Shown one piece after another: positions 17,128-25,778 of a stretch of DNA of 64,000 nucleotides. Within the stretch, counting starts at the first letter, position 1; every line of letters begins with the position of its first letter. The notes beneath the pieces were generated by a model. It was not told the origin of the DNA and made no database searches. It saw only the letters and a program-made list of their open reading frames with translations. This DNA is from Psychroserpens sp. Hel_I_66 (GTDB lineage Bacteria > Bacteroidota > Bacteroidia > Flavobacteriales > Flavobacteriaceae): contig NZ_JUGU01000001.1 of assembly GCF_000799465.1 (NCBI RefSeq), positions 3,306,501-3,370,500 of the forward strand. Reading direction: 5' to 3'. The translations under genes and the position numbers were made by a program.

Positions 17128-18170
17128 TGCAAAATAAATTAAAAAAAACATATAGGTTTGCTTTTAAGACCTCAATGTACATCACTATTTTTTTAACGCT
17201 CTTATCGAGTGTTTTTTTGTATTTATTACATTCTATTGATATTTTATTTCTTGCATCTTTTGCGATTTTTACTTACATCATCTCTTTCGTGGTTATACAA
17301 TATAGGGTCGAGCGTTTTATTTATAGAAGAGTTAAGAAGATATACGACGATCTAACGTTGTTGGAATCTGCTTCGCTTCGAAGTCAGCCTATCACAACAG
17401 ATATGGCAACACTCACCCAAGAAATTGATAAATATGCAAAAGATAAAAAGTTAGAAATAGAAACACTTATCGTTAGAGAAGAATATCGAAAAGAATTTCT
17501 TGGTAACATATCCCACGAATTAAAAACACCCTTATTTACAGTCCAAGGCTATCTTGAAACCTTATTGGATGGCGCTATGCACGACAAAAAAGTAAATGAG
17601 AAATATTTAAACAGAGCCAGTAAAGGATTGGAGCGTCTCATCTACATCGTTAAGGATTTAGATATGATAACAAAATTAGAAGTTGGTGATCTTCAACTAA
17701 ATATCAAAGAATTTGACATCGTTGAGTTAGTAGAAAGTGTTTTTGAGCTCTTAGAGATGAAAGCAGCAAAGAAGAAAATCTCACTTATTTTTGATATCGA
17801 TTATACCCAGCCTATTATGGTAATGGGAGATAGAGAACGCATCCAGCAAGTCCTATCTAACCTCATTGTTAACTCTATAAAATATGGTGAAGATAAAGGT
17901 ACGACAGAGATTAGTATTGAAAACCTAATTAAGAACAAAGTCATCGTAAGAGTAACAGATAATGGAGAAGGCATATCAAAAACAAATCTTCCACGTTTGT
18001 TTGAACGTTTCTTTCGTGTAGATAAAAGTGGGTCTCGTAAAGTTGGAGGTTCCGGTCTTGGGCTATCCATCGTAAAACATATTATAGAAGCTCACGACGA
18101 GAAAATCTATGTAGAAAGTGAAATTGGAGTAGGCAGTGAATTCTCATTTACCCTCGAAAAGTCTAAATAA
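17127..18170 (+). CDS. Sensor histidine kinase, PhoR-like
   Basis: 347 residues. Two transmembrane helices (~12-60) with a very short periplasmic loop precede the HisKA H-box GNISHELKTPL (phospho-acceptor H130). The HATPase motifs follow: N box NLIVNSIKYGEDKG, G1 TDNGEGIS, F/G2 FERFFRVDKSGSRKVGGSGLGLSIVKHI. No PAS domain is evident, so sensing may rely on the membrane part or on partners. Partner of the preceding regulator. The 3' end overlaps the convergent glycosyltransferase gene by 27 bp. Confidence 0.92.
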   Translation: MQNKLKKTYRFAFKTSMYITIFLTLLSSVFLYLLHSIDILFLASFAIFTYIISFVVIQYRVERFIYRRVKKIYDDLTLLESASLRSQPITTDMATLTQEIDKYAKDKKLEIETLIVREEYRKEFLGNISHELKTPLFTVQGYLETLLDGAMHDKKVNEKYLNRASKGLERLIYIVKDLDMITKLEVGDLQLNIKEFDIVELVESVFELLEMKAAKKKISLIFDIDYTQPIMVMGDRERIQQVLSNLIVNSIKYGEDKGTTEISIENLIKNKVIVRVTDNGEGISKTNLPRLFERFFRVDKSGSRKVGGSGLGLSIVKHIIEAHDEKIYVESEIGVGSEFSFTLEKSK

Positions 18171-19196
18171 TCGTTTAAAATTCAACTCATAATCCATTGC
18201 GCTCAACCCTTTGTAATTTGAAACTTCTTCCAATTTATCAATCGTAAATTCATCTTGTTTACAACTCCCAACAAAACCTAATTTTGTCAAACGCTCAGCG
18301 AGATACTCTTGCTCAAATTGTCCAGGTGTAGGTATAAAATAGGCGTTTTTATTCAATTTTGCTAAATCCATAAGCGTTGTATAACCCGATCTGGAAACAA
18401 CAAATGCACTTTCGTTAATTGCTTTTTCCAATTGAGAACTCGTCATAAAATTATAGATCTTAATATTTTTTTCTTCGGAAATATGCTGTTCACTTTCAAT
18501 TACGCCTTTAATAAAAATAACTTTGCCATTATAATTTAAAAAATCCGTGAAAAGCTTTTTCTCCAAAAAACCACGTTGAGGTTCTGGTCCAGAAAGTAAG
18601 ACCATTACGTCATATTTAAAGGAAACCTCTTTTTTGGTAAGCCTACTTAAAGGGCCTAAATATTTAACTGGGATATCGTAAAGTGTTGTGTGACCAAGTT
18701 TTCCGCTAAGATTAGGTTCTCCCAGATTATCTGGCACCCAGCATTCCTGAAATTGTCTAATGATTTTTTCGTGTAATTTAGTGCTCAGCCAAGTGGTATT
18801 TCCGCTCAAAACCTTGAGTTGGTGTGTTATAAAAACGCTTGGTAAATGTTTGCAATGAACACCCAATCTATTGTCAGAAATAATACCATCAATTTTATAA
18901 GATTCAATAATTATGGTAGTTGCTTTATGTTCAGCCTTTATTGTTTTTGCTAGTTTAGGTGAGCTTTGCAACATCTTTAATTTAAAATGCTTTCCTTTTA
19001 TGGGATAGGTAATATTGTAAGAAGGTAATTCAATGCTTTGTAAATGCGGAAACTCTTTTCGTAAAAGACACAAAGCAGCACCATCACTGGCAATAACTGG
19101 TTCAAAATTATGAGCAATCAAGGCATTTATTATGGGTATACATCTTGTGGCATGACCTAATCCCCAATTTAAGGGAGCAATGAGTATTCGTTTCAT
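18144..19196 (-). CDS. MurG/GT28-like glycosyltransferase
   Basis: 350 residues with a GT-B layout. The N-terminus ILIAPLNWGLGHATRCIPII has the Gly-rich acceptor loop and GHATR motif of UDP-glycosyltransferase-like proteins. The C-terminal domain has LLSGPEPQRG and the donor-binding region SAFVVSRSGYTTLMDLAKLNKNAYFIPTPGQFEQEYLAERL, as in GT28 enzymes. Donor and acceptor are unknown. It appears to be a single-gene unit. Confidence 0.8.
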   Translation of the reverse strand: MKRILIAPLNWGLGHATRCIPIINALIAHNFEPVIASDGAALCLLRKEFPHLQSIELPSYNITYPIKGKHFKLKMLQSSPKLAKTIKAEHKATTIIIESYKIDGIISDNRLGVHCKHLPSVFITHQLKVLSGNTTWLSTKLHEKIIRQFQECWVPDNLGEPNLSGKLGHTTLYDIPVKYLGPLSRLTKKEVSFKYDVMVLLSGPEPQRGFLEKKLFTDFLNYNGKVIFIKGVIESEQHISEEKNIKIYNFMTSSQLEKAINESAFVVSRSGYTTLMDLAKLNKNAYFIPTPGQFEQEYLAERLTKLGFVGSCKQDEFTIDKLEEVSNYKGLSAMDYELNFKRLFRLFEGK

Positions 19197-19244
19197 GTGG
19201 TTGATCTAGTAGAGTATTTCAAAATTTTACCATTTTAGGAAAAT

Positions 19245-19252
19245 CAAAGATA
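19245..19252 (-). promoter_or_regulatory. -7 promoter element of the GT28-like gene
   Basis: The minus strand reads TATCTTTG, about 49 bp upstream of the ATG at 19196. No good -33. Confidence 0.35.
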
Positions 19253-19319
19253 AAGCTTAAAATGTTTCCTTAATTTTACCGCATCTTTAATAAAAATAAC
19301 AAATTGTTAAACGAAAATT

Positions 19320-19994
19320 GTGGGAAGTAAAAACAAACTTAAGAGATTTAAGGAAAATGAAACGTTCTCTAATGTGTTTCAGCCAAAAAGGGAGGAATTA
19401 GTCGATTCAGAATATGAACTTAAGGGAAACTGGAATTCTGAAGTATTCAAAAACAATAATCCTCTGGTATTAGAACTGGGTTGCGGTAGAGGAGAGTATA
19501 CAGTTGAGTTGGCGAAAAAATTTCCGAAGAAAAACTTTATAGGTATCGATATAAAGGGAGCGCGTTTTTGGAGAGGCGCCAAAACAGCCATTGAAGAAAA
19601 CTTACCAAACGTGGCATTTATACGCACACAAATAGAGCTTGTAGATTTTGTCTTTGCCAAAAATGAAGTTGACGAAATCTGGATTACGTTTCCAGATCCT
19701 CAAATAAAATACAAGCGTACCAAGCATAGAATGACGAATTCTCAATTTTTAAATCGCTATAAAACTATTTTAAAACCAGAAGGTTTTGTAAATTTAAAAA
19801 CAGATAGTGAATTTATGCATGGATATACTCTGGGGCTTTTGCATGGAGAGGGACACGAAGTGGTGTATGCAAATCACAATGTGTATAAGCAAGAAGGAAG
19901 CCCAGAAGAAGTAACGAGCATTCAAACCTACTATGAATCTCAATATTTAGAGCATAATAAACCAATTACGTATATTAAATTCAAAATTAACTAA
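19320..19994 (+). CDS. trmB: tRNA (guanine-N7-)-methyltransferase
   Basis: 224 residues from a GTG start; the N-terminus MGSKNKLKRFKENETFSNVFQP matches the flavobacterial family. SAM-binding motif LELGCGRGEYTVELAKKFP (~49-67) and IGIDIKGARFWRG, then the TrmB hallmark WITFPDPQIKYKRTKHRMTNSQFL. It methylates G46 of tRNA. It begins a three-gene cluster with LysE (2-bp gap) and the alkyltransferase-like protein (1-bp overlap). Confidence 0.95.
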   Translation: MGSKNKLKRFKENETFSNVFQPKREELVDSEYELKGNWNSEVFKNNNPLVLELGCGRGEYTVELAKKFPKKNFIGIDIKGARFWRGAKTAIEENLPNVAFIRTQIELVDFVFAKNEVDEIWITFPDPQIKYKRTKHRMTNSQFLNRYKTILKPEGFVNLKTDSEFMHGYTLGLLHGEGHEVVYANHNVYKQEGSPEEVTSIQTYYESQYLEHNKPITYIKFKIN

Positions 19995-19996
19995 CC

Positions 19997-20626
19997 TTGA
20001 ATATTACTGTCGTTTTTTTTCTAGGGCTAATTATAGCTTTGATAGGTGTGGTGCCTCCTGGACTATTAAATATGACAGCTGCAAAAATAAGTCTCAAAGA
20101 CGGTTACAGTAGAGGTATCACTTTTTCTATTGGTGTTTGTATTATTGTTTTTCTGCAAACCTATATAGCCTCTATGTTTGCGAGATATTTAAGTAACCAT
20201 CCGCACACCGTTGAGATTTTAAGACAAGTCGCATTTGTAATATTTGTTCTAATAACAGTCTACTTTTTGTTCATCGCAAAATCCAGCCCTACACCAAATG
20301 TAGAGCCACATGCTACAAGTAAGAGAAGTCGCTTTTTCCAAGGTATGTTTTTATCTGCCATTAATGTTTTTCCAATACCATATCAAGCCTATATGACGAT
20401 TACCATCGCAGGATTTGGATGGTTTATGTTTGATAAAATGAGCATTATTACCTATTGCTCTGGCGCAACGACAGGCACATTTGTAATGCTTTATTTTTAT
20501 ATTTTCTTTTTTGATAAGATTAAAAACAAAAATCTTACCTCTCAAAAAAACATGAATTACAGTATTGGTGCCATTACAGGTTTGGTAGCAATCATCACTC
20601 TTTTTAATATTTTAATGGACACGTAA
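19997..20626 (+). CDS. LysE family translocator
   Basis: 209 residues with about six membrane helices. The N-terminal GVVPPGLLNMTAAKISLKDGYSRGITFSIG corresponds to the LysE/RhtB signature region. The family exports amino acids; the substrate here is unknown. The only possible start is TTG 19997, because an in-frame TAA precedes it by two codons and no ATG or GTG is available near the first helix. Confidence 0.85.
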   Translation: MNITVVFFLGLIIALIGVVPPGLLNMTAAKISLKDGYSRGITFSIGVCIIVFLQTYIASMFARYLSNHPHTVEILRQVAFVIFVLITVYFLFIAKSSPTPNVEPHATSKRSRFFQGMFLSAINVFPIPYQAYMTITIAGFGWFMFDKMSIITYCSGATTGTFVMLYFYIFFFDKIKNKNLTSQKNMNYSIGAITGLVAIITLFNILMDT

Positions 20627-20955
20627 TGACACCCGAAACGCTTAATTTCTTTGATCGTGTTTATGAGGTTGCTAAACAAATTCCCTTCGGAAAAGTAACC
20701 AGCTACGGAGCAATTGCAAATTATTTGGGAGCTAAGCAAAGTGCAAGAATGGTTGGTTACGCGATGAATGGCTCTGGCGGAAAAGACATTCCAGCACATC
20801 GTGTCGTCAACCGAAAAGGATTACTCACAGGAAAACACCATTTTGACGGGACAAATCTCATGCAACAACTTTTAGAAAGTGAAGGCGTTTTGATTGTTGA
20901 TAATCAAATTCAGGATTTGGAAACAGTTTTTTGGGATCCAAATAAGGAGTTGTGA
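20626..20955 (+). CDS. Alkyltransferase-like protein (MGMT family, Cys-less)
   Basis: 109 residues covering only the C-terminal DNA-binding domain of O6-alkylguanine transferases (FFDRVYEVAKQIPFGKVTSYGAIAN.., helix-turn-helix with ARMVGYAMNG). The active-site motif reads PAHRVVN (residues 56-62) where the methyl-accepting enzyme has PCHRV, so A57 replaces Cys. Such ATL proteins bind alkylated guanine without repairing it and flag it for nucleotide-excision repair. The start overlaps the lysE-like stop (TAATG). Confidence 0.9.
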   Translation: MTPETLNFFDRVYEVAKQIPFGKVTSYGAIANYLGAKQSARMVGYAMNGSGGKDIPAHRVVNRKGLLTGKHHFDGTNLMQQLLESEGVLIVDNQIQDLETVFWDPNKEL

Positions 20956-21050
20956 AATTTTTATTTTTCTATATGTACTCACTATTTATATCTCAAATCC
21001 TACCATAATAAAATGCAATCCCAACACTTTAATCTTCAACCTTTATTAAG

Positions 21051-21058
21051 TATCTTTG
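21051..21058 (+). promoter_or_regulatory. -7 promoter element of the mrp gene
   Basis: TATCTTTG matches TAnnTTTG; it lies 48 bp before the ATG. Confidence 0.45.
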
Positions 21059-21106
21059 CATTTAGAATGATTCTGAATAAATTAATTCTAGAATTAAAAG
21101 CTTACT

Positions 21107-22243
21107 ATGAAATTAGATAAACAAAATATACTTAAAGCACTAGAAACGATTACAGCTCCAGGAGAAGGGCAAAACATGGTAGAGAGTGGTGCGGTAACAA
21201 ATGTAGTGACGTTCGCAGATGAGGTCATTGTAGATATAACCATCACAAACCCAAGTTTGCAGGCTAAAAAGAAAACCGAAGTTGAGATCATGCAAACCAT
21301 TCATAAATTGGTGTATGAAAAAGCTAAAATTAAGGTAAATGTAAAAGTAGATACACCAGCAAAGCCTGCCACAAATGCCATAAAAGGAAAGGAAATTCCC
21401 GGTATTAAAAATATAATAGCTGTAGCCTCAGGAAAAGGAGGTGTAGGTAAATCTACAGTAACAGCAAATCTTGCTGTGACCTTATCAAAAATGGGTTTTA
21501 ATGTCGGTATTTTAGATGCAGATATTTACGGTCCATCTATGCCAATCATGTTTGATGTAGAACTTGAAAGACCATTGGCGGTCAATGTTGACGGAAAATC
21601 AAAAATGCGTCCCGTTGAAAATTACGGTGTTAAAATATTATCTATTGGTTTTTTTACAAAACCAGATCAAGCAGTAGTTTGGAGAGGTCCAATGGCAGCT
21701 AAAGCACTAAATCAAATGATTTTTGATGCAGCTTGGGGAGAACTGGATTTCATGCTTATAGATTTACCTCCAGGAACAGGAGATATTCATTTAAGTATCA
21801 TGCAATCACTTCCAATTACAGGAGCAGTAATTGTAAGTACACCTCAAAATGTTGCTTTGGCAGATGCTAAGAAAGGTGTAGCCATGTTCCAACAAGAGAG
21901 TATAAATGTGCCAGTGTTGGGTATCATAGAAAATATGGCGTATTTTACCCCAGAGGAGCTTCCAGATCATAAATATTATATCTTCGGAAAAGAAGGTGCA
22001 AAAAACCTGGCTGAAGATATAAATGTACGTCTCTTAGGAGAAATACCATTAGTTCAAAGCATTAGAGAAGCTGGAGATATTGGTCGACCAGCAGCATTAC
22101 AAACTGCCACACCTTTAGAAAAAGCATTTGAGGAATTAACCAGAAATGTTGTCGAAGAAGTAGTCAAACGTAATGATAACTTACCTCCAACCGAAGCTAT
22201 CAAAATAACAACTATGGCTGGATGTTCAGCAGTAAAAAAATAA
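21107..22243 (+). CDS. mrp: Mrp/NBP35 family Fe-S cluster carrier ATPase
   Basis: 378 residues. An N-terminal MIP18/DUF59-type domain (~1-85) precedes a deviant Walker A P-loop ASGKGGVGKSTVTANLA (~105-121), DADIYGPSMP and the LIDLPPGTGDIHLS motif. The C-terminal tail carries a Cys (MAGCSAVKK). ApbC/Mrp proteins bind and hand over Fe-S clusters. The next gene, 3 bp downstream, encodes a NifU C-terminal-type scaffold, and a [2Fe-2S] ferredoxin follows, which suits an Fe-S assembly role. Confidence 0.93.
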   Translation: MKLDKQNILKALETITAPGEGQNMVESGAVTNVVTFADEVIVDITITNPSLQAKKKTEVEIMQTIHKLVYEKAKIKVNVKVDTPAKPATNAIKGKEIPGIKNIIAVASGKGGVGKSTVTANLAVTLSKMGFNVGILDADIYGPSMPIMFDVELERPLAVNVDGKSKMRPVENYGVKILSIGFFTKPDQAVVWRGPMAAKALNQMIFDAAWGELDFMLIDLPPGTGDIHLSIMQSLPITGAVIVSTPQNVALADAKKGVAMFQQESINVPVLGIIENMAYFTPEELPDHKYYIFGKEGAKNLAEDINVRLLGEIPLVQSIREAGDIGRPAALQTATPLEKAFEELTRNVVEEVVKRNDNLPPTEAIKITTMAGCSAVKK

Positions 22244-22246
22244 TAA

Positions 22247-22489
22247 ATGAGTACAGAAGAGCTTAGATTGAATGTTGAAAAAGCATTAGATGAAATACGT
22301 CCGTTCTTACAAAGTGATGGAGGCGATATTTCTTTGTTAGCCATCGAGAACGGTAATTTGGTGAAAGTGCAGCTACAAGGTGCTTGTGTTGGTTGTAGTG
22401 TAAACCAAATGACACTAAAGTCTGGTGTGGAAATGACTATAAAAAAATATGCACCCCAAATAGAACAAGTCATTAATATTGATGCTTAA
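22247..22489 (+). CDS. NifU C-terminal domain Fe-S scaffold protein
   Basis: 80 residues made only of the NifU C-terminal (Nfu) domain: N-terminal helix VEKALDEIRPFLQSDGGDISLL and the cluster-binding CxxC (C47, C50 in GACVGCSVNQMTLKSGVE). It transfers [4Fe-4S] clusters to apo-proteins. It directly follows mrp by 3 bp, so it is probably co-translated with it. Confidence 0.93.
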   Translation: MSTEELRLNVEKALDEIRPFLQSDGGDISLLAIENGNLVKVQLQGACVGCSVNQMTLKSGVEMTIKKYAPQIEQVINIDA

Positions 22490-22553
22490 ATGACTTTGTC
22501 ATAAATGTATGAAGTATTATATATTAAATTTACTTTCCCCGAAATTATAATTC

Positions 22554-23615
22554 ATGATTAAAACAGATATACTCATTATTGGAGCAGGACCAACAGGATT
22601 ATTCACTGTTTTTGAAGCTGGTTTGCTAAAATTAAAATGTCATTTAATTGATGCTTTGCCTCAACCTGGCGGACAATGCTCAGAAATTTACCCAAAAAAA
22701 CCCATTTACGATATTCCAGCATATCCAGAAATTCTTGCAGGAGATCTCACAGAAAGGTTACTTGAGCAATGCAAACAATTTGAACCTGGTTTTACCTTAG
22801 GCGAACGTGCTGAAACTATAGAAAAACAAGAGGATGAATCATTTATAGTTACAACAAATAAAGGAACTAAGCACCAAGCACCTATCGTGGCAATTGCTGG
22901 CGGATTAGGGAGTTTTGAGCCTCGTAAACCTTTAATTCATAACATTGCAGAGTTTGAGGATATTGGTGTAGAATACATCATTAAAGATCCAGAGATTTAC
23001 AGAAATAAAAAAGTAGTTATTGCTGGTGGAGGAGATTCTGCTCTAGATTGGAGTATCTTTTTAAGTGATGTAGCAAGTGAGGTTACTTTAATCCATAGAC
23101 GAAATGAGTTTCGTGGACATTTAGATTCCGTAGAAAAAGTACAAGAATTAAAAAACAAAGGAAAAATAAATTTAATTACTCCTGCAGAAGTGGTAGGTAT
23201 TGTTGGTGACGAAAAGGTAGAAGCTGTTGTAGTAAAACAAGCAAAGCATATTGAAAAAGAATTTGAAGTAGACTGTGATCATTTTATACCGCTTTTTGGG
23301 CTGTCGCCAAAACTTGGACCTATCGCAGATTGGGGATTAGAAATCGAAAAGAATGCTATAGTTGTAAATAACGCTTTAGATTACCAAACCAATATTCCAG
23401 GAATATTCGCCATTGGTGATGTTAATACCTATCCAGGAAAGTTAAAATTAATTTTGTGCGGTTTTCACGAAGCAACATTAATGTGTCAAGCTGCGTATCA
23501 AATCATTAATCCAGGAAAACGATATGTATTAAAATACACTACTGTTAGTGGAGTTGATGGTTTTGATGGAACTCGAAAAGAAGCACCAAAAGCAGTAGTG
23601 AAATCAATAGATTAG
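22554..23615 (+). CDS. Thioredoxin-reductase-like ferredoxin/flavodoxin-NADP+ reductase
   Basis: 353 residues. FAD-binding GAGPTGLFTVFEAG at the N-terminus (~8-21), PQPGGQCSEIYPKKPIYDIPA, a second dinucleotide motif VIAGGGDSALDW (~160-171) and IFAIGDVNTYPGKLKLILCGFHEA. The redox-active CxxC of thioredoxin reductases is absent, as in the YumC-type ferredoxin-NADP reductases. The adjacent downstream ferredoxin (17-bp gap) is the obvious electron partner. Confidence 0.92.
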   Translation: MIKTDILIIGAGPTGLFTVFEAGLLKLKCHLIDALPQPGGQCSEIYPKKPIYDIPAYPEILAGDLTERLLEQCKQFEPGFTLGERAETIEKQEDESFIVTTNKGTKHQAPIVAIAGGLGSFEPRKPLIHNIAEFEDIGVEYIIKDPEIYRNKKVVIAGGGDSALDWSIFLSDVASEVTLIHRRNEFRGHLDSVEKVQELKNKGKINLITPAEVVGIVGDEKVEAVVVKQAKHIEKEFEVDCDHFIPLFGLSPKLGPIADWGLEIEKNAIVVNNALDYQTNIPGIFAIGDVNTYPGKLKLILCGFHEATLMCQAAYQIINPGKRYVLKYTTVSGVDGFDGTRKEAPKAVVKSID

Positions 23616-23632
23616 GAATGTAACGTTGAAAT

Positions 23633-23965
23633 TTGGAACAGGATATAAACATAAAAATAACCGATAGAGAAGGAGTTACCCATTCAATTCAAGCACCAAC
23701 AGATATGGCTATGAATTTAATGGAAGTTGTTCGTTCTTACGAACTCGCTCCAGAAGGGACTATTGGTATTTGTGGTGGCATGGCAATGTGTGCATCTTGT
23801 CAATGTTATGTATTAAGTGAAACCGATTTACCAGAAATGCAGGACGACGAAGAAGCAATGCTTAGCGAAGCTTTTTATGTAAAGGATAATTCGCGATTGG
23901 GTTGTCAAATTCAAATGACTCCAAATATGGAAGGCTTGGAAGTTGAGTTAGCTCCAGAAAGCTAG
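23633..23965 (+). CDS. [2Fe-2S] ferredoxin, adrenodoxin type
   Basis: 110 residues. Cluster ligands are C47, C53, C56 and C91, the C-x5-C-x2-C-x34-C spacing of adrenodoxin/ISC ferredoxins. The acidic DDEEAML region is also family-like. The start must be TTG 23633: an in-frame TGA lies two codons upstream, and the first internal Met (residue 25) would remove the first beta strands. It pairs with the upstream reductase. Confidence 0.92.
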   Translation: MEQDINIKITDREGVTHSIQAPTDMAMNLMEVVRSYELAPEGTIGICGGMAMCASCQCYVLSETDLPEMQDDEEAMLSEAFYVKDNSRLGCQIQMTPNMEGLEVELAPES

Positions 23966-24019
23966 ATTTTTGAGAAAGCATGTCTACACTTCAAATCAAA
24001 CACTTTCTCTTATGTTTAT

Positions 24020-24916
24020 CTATTCGGTCTTATAATCAATCAACCTTTTTGGTCCTTCCAATAAAACCCTAACAATTTTCAAAACACCGTCATCGGTGGT
24101 GGCAATTTGCCATTTAATGAGTGAGATTTCTCCGTTTTCAATTTCAATACCCGTAATGCTTCTTGGGTGAACGCAACTTCCATCATTAAAAAATGCAATA
24201 TCTCCGGGTTCAGGAAAACGAGGCCTGTGGGTATGTCCAACAATTGTAATCAGGTTATTGTTATTGATAATCCACTTCTTGGTTCTGCGCTCAACTTTAA
24301 TGAGTTCTTTATAATTTTTTGCAGGACTTGTAGGATCTGCAATACCCATAACGTTTAGTGGTTTCCAAAGAATTCTAACTAAAAACCGACTCCATTTCCA
24401 AAAGGTATAATTCCACCAATCGGCTTGATGACCATGTGTTAGAAATAGTTCTTGATTACTTTGGGTATGTTTTAAAACAATACCTTCATGATAAGTAAGA
24501 CCGCAGAATAAATCTACATCTTCCCCAATCTTCGGGTCAAAATACTTAGATAAATGCTTTTCTACATATTTTGGATTTTTATAGACCATATCATGGTTTC
24601 CCCAAATCATATGTAAGCGCTCTTTGTCATGAAATAATTTCATGAGCATATACACATTTTTATGAGCGTCTAAGATAGATTCAAAAGAGATATTTTCCCA
24701 GAGTTCATCGCCATCACCAAGTTCACAATAGCTAAAACCTTCAGCATAATAATGCTTTAAAGCATGAAAATAGATGTTTCGGTTATTGGCAAAATCATCT
24801 GCAAAACTATTATCGCCTCTGTGACAATCACTAAAAAGGATAATTTTACTGGAATCGTCAAAGTCGACAACTTTAGCATTTTTATATGCACGATCTAATC
24901 TCGTTTTTGATGACAT
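24020..24916 (-). CDS. Calcineurin-like metallophosphoesterase
   Basis: 298 residues. All metal-binding blocks are visible: SDCHRGD (D30, H32), GDGDELWE (D68/D70), GNHD (N107, H108), THGHQADWW and the C-terminal GHTHRP. This is the arrangement of LpxH-like or general phosphoesterases. The substrate is not determinable, but lipid or nucleotide phosphate hydrolysis is typical. Single gene, convergent with the ferredoxin. Confidence 0.9.
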   Translation of the reverse strand: MSSKTRLDRAYKNAKVVDFDDSSKIILFSDCHRGDNSFADDFANNRNIYFHALKHYYAEGFSYCELGDGDELWENISFESILDAHKNVYMLMKLFHDKERLHMIWGNHDMVYKNPKYVEKHLSKYFDPKIGEDVDLFCGLTYHEGIVLKHTQSNQELFLTHGHQADWWNYTFWKWSRFLVRILWKPLNVMGIADPTSPAKNYKELIKVERRTKKWIINNNNLITIVGHTHRPRFPEPGDIAFFNDGSCVHPRSITGIEIENGEISLIKWQIATTDDGVLKIVRVLLEGPKRLIDYKTE

Positions 24917-24965
24917 GAGAAAACTTTCAACTAAAATAAGTAGAATTTACTCAATTTGAGATACC

Positions 24966-25664
24966 TCATTCAATTTTCTCAAGAGCGATTGGGAGTAATC
25001 GCTCTACAAATTTGGAGTACGCTATTGCTGAAGGGTGTAAACCATCAGATGCGACAAGTTCTGGGTTTTCAATGCCTTGACGTGTAATATCTGTAATGTT
25101 CAAAAAGGTAATATTTTGTTGGGCGCAATAGTTTTCTGCGAAATCGTTATAGAGGTCTATTTCTTCGGAAGTGGTCTCGGGATTGCCATTATTTTGACCA
25201 AAAGGCGTTAATGCATAATCGGGAATTGAAAGTACGATCACGTTATTTTTATCTCCTTGAGCAGCATTGGTCGCTGTTTGAACCAATTGCGAAAATTCAG
25301 TTTCGTATAAGGAAAAAGGTTTACCTTGAAATTGATTATTAACGCCAATTAATAAAGTAACGAGATCATAGTTGGTCGTTAAATTTTCCGAGGAAATAGC
25401 AGTTTTAAGGTTTGTGGTTGTCCATCCTGTTTGTGCAATAACGTTAAGGTCGAAACCTGTTTCCAAAGAAAATTGCAGTTTAAGACTATCTTTTAATTGC
25501 TCGGGAAATCTGCAAGATTCACAAACGCTTTGGCCAATGGTATAACTATCACCTAGACTTAAAATTTTAAATGTATTTGGTGAGGTAATTGGGGTTTCAT
25601 CTGACGATGAGCAGCCAATGAATGCTAGAAAAACTAACAAGGAAAAGTAAATAATGTTTCGCAT
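24966..25664 (-). CDS. SGNH/GDSL hydrolase lipoprotein
   Basis: 232 residues. Lipobox ending at C18 (LAFIGC). Block I SLGDSYTIG with nucleophile S40, block III-like LLIGVNNQFQG and block V DGLHPSAIAY (Asp/His). It is likely an outer-membrane-anchored esterase or lysophospholipase. The acyl substrate is unknown. The TTCTTCGGAA decamer lies at 25161. Confidence 0.9.
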   Translation of the reverse strand: MRNIIYFSLLVFLAFIGCSSSDETPITSPNTFKILSLGDSYTIGQSVCESCRFPEQLKDSLKLQFSLETGFDLNVIAQTGWTTTNLKTAISSENLTTNYDLVTLLIGVNNQFQGKPFSLYETEFSQLVQTATNAAQGDKNNVIVLSIPDYALTPFGQNNGNPETTSEEIDLYNDFAENYCAQQNITFLNITDITRQGIENPELVASDGLHPSAIAYSKFVERLLPIALEKIE

Positions 25665-25689
25665 AGTTATAAAGATACAATTTCCGAAG

Positions 25690-25724
25690 AAAAAAATGCT
25701 TCCCGTATTTGAGAAGCATTTTTT
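25690..25724. terminator. Terminator after the acyl-CoA dehydrogenase gene
   Basis: Stem AAAAAATGCTTC/GAAGCATTTTTT with a loop of about 11 nt and A/T runs. A copy of TTCCGAAGAA (25682-25691) abuts its 5' arm. Confidence 0.85.
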
Positions 25725-25778
25725 CTATTTAAATAAAACGATTGTGTTTAAGTGAGATACTTAAATATCCACTCTCGA

